A DNA stretch of 53,583 nucleotides from an uncultured bacterium (GTDB lineage Bacteria > Vulcanimicrobiota > Vulcanimicrobiia > Vulcanimicrobiales > Vulcanimicrobiaceae). A program made the translations under genes and the position numbers. This document shows positions 42,186-49,874 of the stretch, in pieces. The stretch lies in NCBI GenBank assembly GCA_903829325.1, contig CAIKPM010000041.1, forward strand, positions 1 to 53,583, written 5' to 3'. Under the pieces are notes generated by a model. That model did not search any database and had not been told where the DNA came from. It worked only from the letters and a program-made list of their open reading frames with translations. Numbering within the stretch: position 1 is the stretch's first letter; each line of letters starts with the position of its first letter.

Positions 42186-43700
42186 ATGCGCGCTAACGAA
42201 TTCATGCCCCACTGCATGTGCCTGCTCTGGAAACCGGAATTGTTGCTGGCGCATGTACTGGCCGACGGGCTTATCGCGTTCGCGTATTTTTCCATTCCGA
42301 TATTTCTCATCTGGATCACTCATAAACGAGGAGACATTCCCTTTTCGTGGGTTTTTTGGCTGTTCGCAATCTTTATTTTAAGTTGCGGTACGACGCATAT
42401 TCTTGCTATATGGGTTATTTGGCACCCTGTGTACGTGCTTGAAGCGGTCATTAAATGGGTGACGGCGATCGCTTCGATTGGTACGGCGATTATGCTGATT
42501 CCCTTAACGCCGAAAATATTGCGCATTCGTACTCCCGAGCAGGCCGATGAACTCATCAACAAACTGCGGCGCGAGCACTCAATCGCTACGACCTACCAGA
42601 ATGCCTCGTTACCGAAGGTTCCGCAGGGTGCACCCGGTCTGGACATTCATGCAATCTATCGGCCTGCGGTACGAGATCTCGAAATTGGCGGAGATTGGTA
42701 CGATGCGTTTACCTTGCTCGATGGCCGCTTATTGGTATCGATCGGTGACGTCACGGGAAAAGGTCTCCAAGCATCGGTGATTATGTCGAAGGTGCGGCAA
42801 TCGATACGCATCGCGTCGCAAATCGTCATCGATCCAGTAGCAATTCTCGACGCAGCAGACCGGGCGCTCGTGGCAGAATATCCCGACGCCATTGTAACTG
42901 CTTTTATCGGTGTTTTTGATCGTACGGTCGAGCAATTTACCTATGCGAGCGCTGGACACCCCGGTCCAGTTCTACGCCACGCTGACGCGCGCACCGAGGC
43001 TCTGCACGGCTCGAGTTTGCCGCTAGGCTTGCGGCATCGTGACGAAACGGTAGCATCGCGGGTGATCAACCTCGAAGACGATTCGCTGTTTGTTTTCTAT
43101 ACTGACGGCGTGATCGAATATTCACACGATTTCGCTGCAGGCGAGGCACGTCTAGCGGAAGTCGTTGCGATGCACGGCACGGTCATCGCAAGTGATCCCG
43201 CTGCCTATATCCATGACCAGGTTATCGTTGGCGAATCTCGGGATGATATTGCCATTCTCACCGTCGGTGTCAAAGCATTAGCGAGAAACATCGATGCGCA
43301 GGAATGGGATTTTAACGTCCTTGACGAGTTCAAGGCCGCGAACGCCCGTCAAGAGCTTATCGCTTTTTTACGTTCGCGGGGTTTTGAGACGGAAGACCTT
43401 GCAACCGCTGAGCTTATTTATGCGGAGCTCATTGGTAACGTCCTCCGCCATGCTCCGGGGCCGGTGAAAGTCCGTATCGAATGGCACAGCGGACGTGCGG
43501 TGCTCAATATTTTTGACCAGGGACCCGGTTTTCAGCATATGCCTCGTTTACCGAACGATGTCTACGCCGAGTCCGGGCGGGGCCTTTACTTGATCTCGAC
43601 GTTAGCTGATTATTTCCATATCGCTCGTCGTCCGGGTAAGGGCAGTCATGCCCGGGTGGTCTTGGTTCCGGTCGTGCACCGACTCCTGAGTTTGCGCTAA
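42186..43700 (+). CDS. Ethylene-receptor-like sensor fused to SpoIIE phosphatase and HATPase
   Basis: 504 residues in three parts. Residues 20-112 match the ethylene-binding domain of plant ETR1 and its cyanobacterial relatives: three membrane helices with D27, Y34, I64, C67 and H71, which align with ETR1 Asp25, Tyr32, Ile62, Cys65 and His69 at a constant offset of two. C67 and H71 would bind Cu(I). Residues 150-370 form a PP2C/SpoIIE phosphatase (G-G-D-W-Y-D, G-D-V-T-G-K-G, Y-T-D-G-V-I-E, R-D-D-I-A-I-L). Residues 390-500 form a GHKL ATPase of the anti-sigma/RsbW type (E-L-I-G-N-V, D-Q-G-P-G-F, G-R-G-L-Y-L-I). It should act in an anti-sigma or partner-switching route in response to ethylene or another Cu-sensed ligand. 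Starts without a Shine-Dalgarno. Confidence 0.87.
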   Translation: MRANEFMPHCMCLLWKPELLLAHVLADGLIAFAYFSIPIFLIWITHKRGDIPFSWVFWLFAIFILSCGTTHILAIWVIWHPVYVLEAVIKWVTAIASIGTAIMLIPLTPKILRIRTPEQADELINKLRREHSIATTYQNASLPKVPQGAPGLDIHAIYRPAVRDLEIGGDWYDAFTLLDGRLLVSIGDVTGKGLQASVIMSKVRQSIRIASQIVIDPVAILDAADRALVAEYPDAIVTAFIGVFDRTVEQFTYASAGHPGPVLRHADARTEALHGSSLPLGLRHRDETVASRVINLEDDSLFVFYTDGVIEYSHDFAAGEARLAEVVAMHGTVIASDPAAYIHDQVIVGESRDDIAILTVGVKALARNIDAQEWDFNVLDEFKAANARQELIAFLRSRGFETEDLATAELIYAELIGNVLRHAPGPVKVRIEWHSGRAVLNIFDQGPGFQHMPRLPNDVYAESGRGLYLISTLADYFHIARRPGKGSHARVVLVPVVHRLLSLR

Positions 43701-43796
43701 ACAAAGCGCGTTTGAGATTCACGCCCTGCTATTGGGTGTGCTCGCCTCAGCTCACGGATCGGAGGCCTCGCCTGGTTATCGGGGAACCTGGCCGCT

Positions 43797-44360
43797 ATGG
43801 CGATGCGGATTATTGTGGGTATTTCTGGCGCGAGCGGCACCGTGTATGGCGTTGCGGTCCTACGTGCGTTACAGGCGGCGGGGGTCGAGACGCATCTTGT
43901 GCTCAGCCAAGGTGCTACGCGCACGATGGCGCTCGAGACCCCGTTTACTCCCGAGGAAGTCGCGAGTTACGCGAGTGTCGTGCACGACGTGCACAATCTC
44001 GCCGCGAGCATTTCCAGCGGCTCGTTCCGTACCGATGGCATGGTTGTTGTCCCGTGCTCGATGAAGAGTGCTGGCTTCATCGCCCACGCGCTCAATAGCG
44101 ACCTCCTGACCCGTGCGGCCGATGTCTGCCTGAAAGAGCGCCGCCGCCTGGTCTTGGTTATCCGCGAAACCCCGCTTCATTTGGGGCATCTGCGCACGCT
44201 CACCCAATTAGCGGAAATCGGCGCAATCATTTTACCGCCGATCCCCGCGATGTACGCGCAGCCGCAGAGCGTCGATGACATCATCGCGCACACTACCGGC
44301 AAAGTGCTCGATCAACTAGGCATTGACAACGCCCATTTTCGCCGCTGGCAAGGCGCGTAG
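43797..44360 (+). CDS. ubiX: Flavin prenyltransferase UbiX
   Basis: 187 residues. Makes prenylated FMN for UbiD-type decarboxylases. Motifs: V-G-I-S-G-A-S-G near the start, S-I-S-S-G-S-F-R, and V-P-C-S-M-K. UbiD is not in the window. The gene end is duplicated: the last 25 bases recur at 45049-45073, just after a copy of the BY-kinase gene end. Confidence 0.93.
   Translation: MAMRIIVGISGASGTVYGVAVLRALQAAGVETHLVLSQGATRTMALETPFTPEEVASYASVVHDVHNLAASISSGSFRTDGMVVVPCSMKSAGFIAHALNSDLLTRAADVCLKERRRLVLVIRETPLHLGHLRTLTQLAEIGAIILPPIPAMYAQPQSVDDIIAHTTGKVLDQLGIDNAHFRRWQGA
44336..44360 (+). repeat. R1: ubiX-end repeat, copy 1
   Basis: 25 bases forming the tail of ubiX including its stop. An identical 25-base copy lies at 45049-45073, immediately beyond the second toxin-antitoxin boundary. 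Confidence 0.9.
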
Positions 44361-44384
44361 TGAGCCCAACTGGTCAAAATAGCC

Positions 44385-44413
44385 TTGACAGACGCATATT
44401 TCTGCTGTAGCAT
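44385..44413 (+). promoter_or_regulatory. Promoter of brnT, leaderless
   Basis: Perfect TTGACA (44385-44390), 17-base spacer, TAGCAT (44408-44413). The -10 ends 5 bases before ATG 44419, so the message should begin at or next to the start codon. No Shine-Dalgarno is present. Confidence 0.65.
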
Positions 44414-44418
44414 AAAAT

Positions 44419-44691
44419 ATGCGTCTGTCGTATGATCCAGCAAAAAATGAGCGCAATATTCGTGAGCGGGGCTTGTCGTTTGAACTTGTTGGGGAGCTTG
44501 ACTGGGTAACAGCGATTGCGATGGAAGACACGCGTCGAGAATATGGCGAGAAGCGCATACGCATCCTTGCACTATTACTAAGACGACTCTATGTCGCAGT
44601 AGTAACTATTCGTGGCGATACAACACACGTGATTAGTTTGCGCAAAGCGAACGATAGGGAGATAAAGCATTATGAACAGCTCCAAAGCTAA
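44419..44691 (+). CDS. brnT: BrnT family toxin
   Basis: 90-residue ribonuclease toxin of the RelE-like BrnT group. The signature beginning L-S-Y-D-P-A-K-N-E-R-N-I-R-E-R-G-L-S-F is clear, and the C-terminal H-V-I-S-L-R-K-A-N-D-R-E region has the usual R-x-A-N/R-E pattern. It opens a two-gene module with a perfect -35 promoter. It overlaps the antitoxin by 20 bases. The module is placed between the ubiX tail and a copied BY-kinase tail. Confidence 0.88.
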   Translation: MRLSYDPAKNERNIRERGLSFELVGELDWVTAIAMEDTRREYGEKRIRILALLLRRLYVAVVTIRGDTTHVISLRKANDREIKHYEQLQS

Positions 44692-44968
44692 TCCCGCATC
44701 GCAGCCTGATGACGAAAATCCTGAGTGGACGGCTCAAGAAATCCAACAAGCGCGCCCTGCGGCGGATGTCCTAGAGGCAGTGTTTGGTCCAGGAACGAGC
44801 AAGATTGTATTGCGAGGTCGAGGTAGACCGAATAAACCCGATCGAAAAGTCAATCAAACCCTCCGTCTGGACCCTGACGTGCTGCGAGCTTATCGGCAGC
44901 AAGGCAGCGGCTGGCAGGCGCGTATCAATCAAGTTCTACGCGAACATATGCCACAATATCCGAGCTAA
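44672..44968 (+). CDS. brnA: BrnA family antitoxin
   Basis: 98-residue antitoxin with an acidic N-terminus and a C-terminal ribbon-helix-helix-like DNA-binding part (VNQTLRLDPDVLRAYRQQGSG, then WQARINQVLREHM). This is the BrnA family signature. It would neutralise BrnT and repress the shared promoter. The frame overlaps brnT by 20 bases, with translational coupling likely. A copied fragment of the BY-kinase gene begins 6 bases after its stop. Confidence 0.85.
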   Translation: MNSSKANPASQPDDENPEWTAQEIQQARPAADVLEAVFGPGTSKIVLRGRGRPNKPDRKVNQTLRLDPDVLRAYRQQGSGWQARINQVLREHMPQYPS

Positions 44969-44973
44969 GCGCC

Positions 44974-45047
44974 TAGCGTAGCATCTTTTCGGTTTCCGGG
45001 AGCGACTCAAACGAGTAGCCACCTAAATTGTTGAGCTGAGGGACCGC
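44974..45047 (-). repeat. R2: copied 3' end of the BY-kinase gene
   Basis: 74 bases that match 46064-46137 with 3 mismatches. The minus-strand reading gives the same C-terminal peptide (G-G-Y-S-F-E-S-L-P-E-T-E-K-M-L-R against E-A-E). It is therefore a duplicated gene tail, not a new gene. Confidence 0.9.
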
Positions 45048-45048
45048 T

Positions 45049-45073
45049 TTTTCGCCGCTGGCAAGGCGCGTAG
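45049..45073 (+). repeat. R1 prime: ubiX-end repeat, copy 2
   Basis: 25 bases identical to 44336-44360. It abuts the copied BY-kinase tail with a one-base gap. This junction of a copied downstream gene end with a copied upstream gene end is what a tandem duplication of the interval would leave. Confidence 0.9.
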
Positions 45074-45157
45074 CTGATCCCCCTACACTCGCATGGAGGG
45101 CATACGACGTCGTACAGACTATTCTCGAGACCCTAATGCCAGTACGATCTATGCCCG

Positions 45158-45186
45158 TTGCGGTGATATACACCATGGTGTATACT
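45158..45186 (+). promoter_or_regulatory. RHH/PIN promoter with palindromic operator
   Basis: TTGCGG (45158-45163), 17-base spacer and TATACT (45181-45186). An 18-base perfect palindrome TATACACCATGGTGTATA occupies 45167-45184, from the spacer into the -10 box. Binding by the RHH antitoxin would block RNA polymerase. Confidence 0.7.
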
Positions 45187-45205
45187 TGGATTGGAGGTGC
45201 CGGCT

Positions 45206-45481
45206 ATGATGCATCGGACCAATATCTATCTCGAAGACGCCCAGCAAGAAATGCTGCGACACCTCGCCGCTAGTCGCAGCGAAACCATGTCGGAGGTCAT
45301 TCGCCGCGCCATCGGCCGGTATATTTCGGAGGAACTGAAAAGCCCCGACCTCGGTGCGCGCATGGATGCTCTTGCCGACCGAATTCGTTCGCGATATCCG
45401 GCGCCATCGGATGCGCAGATAGATGAACTTGTTGAGCGCGGCCGACAAGCATCTGGGCAGCAACCGTTACCACCTGCATAA
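45206..45481 (+). CDS. Ribbon-helix-helix antitoxin
   Basis: About 91 residues. The N-terminus H-R-T-N-I-Y-L-E-D-A-Q-Q-E-M-L-R-H-L-A matches the RHH beta-strand and first helix, and S-E-V-I-R-R-A-I-G-R-Y-I the second helix. The tail is the flexible toxin-binding segment. GGAGG lies 7-8 bases before ATG 45206 (ATG 45209 next). It sits 3 bases before the PIN gene, an antitoxin-first order, under a palindromic operator. Confidence 0.85.
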   Translation: MMHRTNIYLEDAQQEMLRHLAASRSETMSEVIRRAIGRYISEELKSPDLGARMDALADRIRSRYPAPSDAQIDELVERGRQASGQQPLPPA

Positions 45482-45483
45482 TC

Positions 45484-45954
45484 TTGCGAGTAGTACTTGA
45501 TACGAACGTTTGGCTGAGTGCGTTCCTGACTCCGAATCCCGCCTCTGCTGCAAGGCTCATCTGGAATGCATGGCGCGAGGGTCTCTTCGAAGCCCTAGTC
45601 AGTCACGCCATTGTCCATGAAGTCGCCGATAAACTCCTGGAGCTCGGGTATGATCGCGGGGACGTGCATGAGTTCGTGACGCTTTTATACAGCCTGACAA
45701 CAACCGTTCAAATTGAACATCAAGTGATGGGATGTCGCGACCCTAAAGACGACCCATTTATTGAGACAGCAATCAACGGTCGCGCGGAATATCTTGTTAC
45801 GCGCGACAAAAGGCTTTTAGTATTATCGCACCATGTCGATGCGTACGTGAAGGCGCGTGGTGTAACGATTTTACGGGATGCGCGGCGCGAGGCAAGCGAG
45901 ATTGATTTCTGTCAGGTGTTGCGCACGCATCCAGATTTCAGAACATCGCAGTAA
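45484..45954 (+). CDS. PIN-domain toxin (COG1569-like)
   Basis: 156 residues with a PIN fold: the N-terminal V-V-L-D-T-N-V-W-L-S-A active-site Asp, then acidic residues in E-V-A-D-K and G-C-R-D-P-K-D-D-P-F, and the late Y-L-V-T-R-D-K-R-L segment. This is the putative-toxin PIN_3 pattern. Likely ribonuclease paired with the RHH antitoxin just upstream. The start is TTG 45484, read from codons alone; no clear Shine-Dalgarno is seen. Confidence 0.85.
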   Translation: MRVVLDTNVWLSAFLTPNPASAARLIWNAWREGLFEALVSHAIVHEVADKLLELGYDRGDVHEFVTLLYSLTTTVQIEHQVMGCRDPKDDPFIETAINGRAEYLVTRDKRLLVLSHHVDAYVKARGVTILRDARREASEIDFCQVLRTHPDFRTSQ

Positions 45955-46062
45955 CGCCACGCTATCAATGATTCTAGCGCCTTTATCTGCGCCATGATCT
46001 GGGATTACAATCGCGTATGGATAGTGGAACGGCCGGTATTTGCGGTGTGCGAGCAATAGCCC

Positions 46063-48189
46063 TTAGCGTAGCATCTTTTCGGCTTCCGGGAGCGACTCAA
46101 ACGAGTAGCCACCTAAACTCTTGAGCTGAGGGACCGCGCGGTTCACGACGATGCCTAAGATGTTGTTGATGCCGATTGTGTGGAGACGCTCTAAAGCGAT
46201 GTGGGTGGTACGTAGATCGGTCGCGCCGGCGGCAACAACCATCACGCTTGCTTGCGATTTTTTGCAGATGACCGCGCTATCGACGACCGGAGCTAACGCC
46301 GGGGTATCGATGATAATCGTGCGATACGTCTTGAGCGCCTCTGCTAGCAACAGATCAAAGCGTTCCGATTGCAGCAAGGGATACGGCGCTGGCGTTGGTG
46401 TGCCGCTCGTCAGAATATCCAGCCCAGGATAGCGTGTTTTCTGAATGGATGCGCTCAAATTCGCACTTCCAACGATGACATCCGACAATCCATGAGTATT
46501 CGCAATCTCGAATTTTTTATGCAATGACGGTCGTCGCAAATCTGCGTCGATCAGTAAAATCCGCGGCGTTACTTCGGCTAGAGCGATCGCAGTATTCATC
46601 GCGATCGTCGATTTGCCATCACCCGGGCACGGACTCGTAAACGTAACGGTTCGCAAGGCTTGATCAGATGAATACCGCAGCGCGGTCACGAGTTGTAAAA
46701 ATGATTCAATCGTCAGTGAATGCAGCGATGGTAAGGAAAGTTGCCCACCATTTTCAAAACGCGGAATCGAAGCGAGTAACGGCAGGGCAAGTTGCTCAAT
46801 GTCGTGCTCGTCTTTAATGGTGGTGTCAAAGAACTCGAGGAGAAATACTCCTGAGAAGGCGAGCGCTAAGCCGACAACACACGCAATGAGCAGGTTCGTG
46901 AGCAGGTGAGGCTTTGCAAGCGCGTTGTCGGCATTCGCACGTGAGAGGATCGTCACGTCGGACAAGGCGGTGCTTTTCGAGAGAAGAGCATCGTTATAGC
47001 GCTTTTGCAGAATGGTATACAGATCCGCAGCCGCAGTCGCATCACTGTGAAGCTCCGAGAGGCGATTGGTTTGGTGCGGTAAGCGCCGCAAGGCTGGCTG
47101 CAGTGCGGCCAGCTGCCCGTGGAGTTTGTTGAGTTGGGCGAAGTCAGAAGAAATTGCCGCTCGCGAGTTGGCGGCTTGCTGCATCAGCGAGGTATACACG
47201 GGGTTTGCTTGCGTCATAACGCTTGCCACGATGGTCGGGGGTGTTTTGGCAATTTCAAGGCGTAATTTTTCTTGCTGGGCACGTAAATGAATCACCAGCG
47301 GGTGGCGATCGGTATATTGTTCGCGCGCCGTCTGCAATTGAATCTCGACTGCCGAAAGCTGTGATTGCAGATTGGCTAAAATCGGGTTAGGTGTGATCGA
47401 TCCGCCGGCAGAACTGGTTGGTGTCAATGCACTCAACTGTTCGGAATCATTGCCGAGCAAGGCTTGATTTTGACGCAAGTCCACCTCTGCGTTGGCAATA
47501 TGCGAGCGCAAGTTATCCATCCGCGCAAGCATATTTTGCGTTTCGATATTCATATCGGCGATCTGATGCGCGGCCTCAAATTGCGCCAAGGCCTCTTGGG
47601 CACGATGCATGCGGCGACGGGCTGGAGGCAATTGTTGGGCAGTGAAGCGGAGCGCCGCGTCAGCGGAAGAAGCGACCAGATCGCGCTCGTGGTCGACGAA
47701 AGCCTGCACGAAGGCATTCGCAATCTGCGCGGAAGCTTGAGGCGAATTCCAGGTCACCAAGACATGCAAAATCGAGGTATCGGTGACTGGTTTAACTTTG
47801 ACGTTCGCGAGTAATGCTTGGGGGGATGTATGGAGATGCAGACGATTGATTACTTTCTGCGCAACTTCGTCTTGCATCAATAACTCGCTATACGTCTGTG
47901 CGGATTGAATCCCCGGTTGTAGCTGCAGTGCGTTAAGCACCGGTAAATTCGTGAGTTCGTTCGATGCATTCTGCGCGCTTGCTGCACTACCAGCAATAAT
48001 TTCAACCGTTGTCGTGTACGTCTTGGGAATGAGCAGTGTTACAATGAATGTCGCGCCAACAAATCCGCCGAGAATCATCAAGAAGATTTTTTGATGACGA
48101 CGCAAAGCACGCACAAGCGCAGACCATTCCTGGTTTTGCAGACGAATATCGGATGCTTTTGGTGGCATGCTGTTGGCTAATTGATACAT
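46063..48189 (-). CDS. Wzz/BY-kinase fusion for exopolysaccharide synthesis
   Basis: 708 residues combining a chain-length-regulating Wzz domain and a bacterial tyrosine kinase. TM1 is near residues 36-54, a long periplasmic coiled coil follows, and TM2 is near 430-450. The cytoplasmic kinase has Walker A S-P-C-P-G-D-G-K-S-T near 520, A' L-L-I-D-A-D-L-R-R-P and Walker B T-I-I-I-D-T-P-A. The usual C-terminal tyrosine cluster is missing; one Tyr remains in G-G-Y-S-F. The 3' end is the source of repeat R2. Third gene of the minus-strand EPS unit after GT2 and the deacetylase-Wza gene. Confidence 0.9.
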   Translation of the reverse strand: MYQLANSMPPKASDIRLQNQEWSALVRALRRHQKIFLMILGGFVGATFIVTLLIPKTYTTTVEIIAGSAASAQNASNELTNLPVLNALQLQPGIQSAQTYSELLMQDEVAQKVINRLHLHTSPQALLANVKVKPVTDTSILHVLVTWNSPQASAQIANAFVQAFVDHERDLVASSADAALRFTAQQLPPARRRMHRAQEALAQFEAAHQIADMNIETQNMLARMDNLRSHIANAEVDLRQNQALLGNDSEQLSALTPTSSAGGSITPNPILANLQSQLSAVEIQLQTAREQYTDRHPLVIHLRAQQEKLRLEIAKTPPTIVASVMTQANPVYTSLMQQAANSRAAISSDFAQLNKLHGQLAALQPALRRLPHQTNRLSELHSDATAAADLYTILQKRYNDALLSKSTALSDVTILSRANADNALAKPHLLTNLLIACVVGLALAFSGVFLLEFFDTTIKDEHDIEQLALPLLASIPRFENGGQLSLPSLHSLTIESFLQLVTALRYSSDQALRTVTFTSPCPGDGKSTIAMNTAIALAEVTPRILLIDADLRRPSLHKKFEIANTHGLSDVIVGSANLSASIQKTRYPGLDILTSGTPTPAPYPLLQSERFDLLLAEALKTYRTIIIDTPALAPVVDSAVICKKSQASVMVVAAGATDLRTTHIALERLHTIGINNILGIVVNRAVPQLKSLGGYSFESLPEAEKMLR
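46064..46137 (-). repeat. R2 source copy: BY-kinase 3' end
   Basis: The original copy of the 74-base segment seen at 44974-45047, 96 per cent identical by my alignment (3 mismatches). It begins at the BY-kinase stop. Confidence 0.9.
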
Positions 48190-48197
48190 TGCGTTTC

Positions 48198-49874
48198 TCA
48201 GTACGTCGGTAGGCCGACAAGGCGGCCGAGGAGCAGAAGGGCATTGCCCGTTGTGTTACTGGGGCGACCGTTGCCCTTGGCGATCGGAATATAGACGATG
48301 TCGCCTTTTTGCATCGGGATATCGCTCTGTATATCACCAGCGACGAGGGTTTTATACAGATTAATCTGCATGGTGTGCGCTTCTCCATTGGGATTCACGC
48401 GAGTAAGATACACGTGATTGAGATCAGCGTTCGCGTTTTGGCTGTTTCCGGCTTTGGCAATTGCCATCGAGAGTCGGTCGCCCTCGTTCAAGGTGACATT
48501 ACCGGGGTGATCAACCGAGCCAACCACTTCGACGTCGAAAGTGTTCGGGTTGGGGATATACACGACCGACCCGTCATCTAAGGCAACGTTTTGCGTGGTG
48601 TCACCGTCGTGGAAGAGTTGTTGGAGCGATACTTGCTCGATGTTGGTAGTGCCTCGAGAAATCCGTGCGACCGGCAGGCTGCCATTACTCGCGGCAAGGC
48701 CGCCTGCCGCAGCGATTGCATCGGTGAGGTGAGCATCGGAGCGCAGAAGATATTTTCCCGGATTCTTGACATTGCCGAGCACTAAAATCATTGATTCGGC
48801 AGGCGTTGCAACTGCGATGGCGACATCAGGGTGTTTGATGAATGTTTGCAGTCGATGCGTTATCGCGCGGGTCGCTTGGTCTGTCGATAACCCTCTGAGC
48901 AAAACCCGCCCAATGAGTGGATAATCGATGCTTCCATCGGGCAAGACCGTGACATGTTGCGAGAGCGTTTGATCGCCGTATACCTGAATGTCAAGCACAT
49001 CTCCAGCGTGGATATAATAATGCGCGGTGAATCCATCCCCGACCGAGCCTGAGCCCGCAAGTCCAGCCGCCGCCCCGCTGGCTTGAACAAGCGTCAACGA
49101 AGCCAATATCGCGCTTGCGATGGCGAATGCTTTCACGGATTGTCGGGAAGCTGATGCCAAATTTCCTAAGGTGGTAAACAAAAAACCCATTTTTTTATAA
49201 CCTCGGATGATGTGCGCTAAGGCCTTGATCGTTTGCGGACGTCCATTATGAAGCAGAAGAACCGCGGGATCACGGGCTTGCGCGAGCGCTCGATCGACAA
49301 TCGTTGTGGCGTCAACATCCTCGTAATCAGCGGGATCGACATTCCATAACGCCACTGTTTGCCCGGCTTGCGTCGCTGCTTGCAGAGCTGCGGGTGTGCA
49401 TTCACCATGGGGCGGGCGAAAATAATGAAGTGATCTGCCTGTGGCAATTTCGACCAGCTGATGTCCAGCGAGAATTTCCTGGGCTTGTTCGTTAGGTGAA
49501 AGCGTGCTCAGGCGAGGGTGCGATTGCGAATGCGAACCGATTTCCATCTGTGCCGCCACGATCGCTGTGGTTGCGGCTCTATTGCTCATCGCTTCGTTGC
49601 CTACGAGAAAAAATGTTGCGGGCACGCCTTCGCTCGCCAAAATCTCGAGTAGCTCCTGGGTGTTGCCCTCGTAAGGCCCATCATCGAAGGTCAAGACTGC
49701 CCGCCGAGCAGGTGGTCGTGGGGCGATTTTTTGCAGCAAGATTCGGGCAGCTTGGAGTGCGACTCGGGTGCGGCGAGGGTTGATGATACCGGCCAAATCG
49801 TTCTCTGGACCGATAAACAGGGGAAAGCGCGTTTCCCAGTCTGCATGGCGCCAGAGTCGATGCAGCTTGTTCAT
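48198..49874 (-). CDS. Polysaccharide deacetylase fused to a Wza-type exporter
   Basis: About 558 residues. Residues 55-235 are a NodB-type deacetylase: T-F-D-D-G-P near 62-67, H-S-Q-S-H-P near 115-120, R-P-P-H-G near 153-157 and L-L-L-H-N-G. This would remove acetyl groups from the glycan. A hydrophobic segment near 248-265 then ends A-S-G-A-A, like a signal peptide inside the chain. From about 287 the polysaccharide export and SLBB domains follow (H-A-G-D-V-L-D-I-Q-V-Y-G, V-L-G-N-V-K-N-P-G). No stop lies between. ATG 49874 overlaps the GT2 stop; TTG 49877 is one codon earlier. Confidence 0.88.
   Translation of the reverse strand: MNKLHRLWRHADWETRFPLFIGPENDLAGIINPRRTRVALQAARILLQKIAPRPPARRAVLTFDDGPYEGNTQELLEILASEGVPATFFLVGNEAMSNRAATTAIVAAQMEIGSHSQSHPRLSTLSPNEQAQEILAGHQLVEIATGRSLHYFRPPHGECTPAALQAATQAGQTVALWNVDPADYEDVDATTIVDRALAQARDPAVLLLHNGRPQTIKALAHIIRGYKKMGFLFTTLGNLASASRQSVKAFAIASAILASLTLVQASGAAAGLAGSGSVGDGFTAHYYIHAGDVLDIQVYGDQTLSQHVTVLPDGSIDYPLIGRVLLRGLSTDQATRAITHRLQTFIKHPDVAIAVATPAESMILVLGNVKNPGKYLLRSDAHLTDAIAAAGGLAASNGSLPVARISRGTTNIEQVSLQQLFHDGDTTQNVALDDGSVVYIPNPNTFDVEVVGSVDHPGNVTLNEGDRLSMAIAKAGNSQNANADLNHVYLTRVNPNGEAHTMQINLYKTLVAGDIQSDIPMQKGDIVYIPIAKGNGRPSNTTGNALLLLGRLVGLPTY

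Noticed and set aside
44973-45176. Minus-strand frame after brnA ending in the BY-kinase C-terminal peptide
   Set aside because: It is a copied 3' fragment of the BY-kinase gene with unrelated sequence in front, so it is a repeat rather than a gene.
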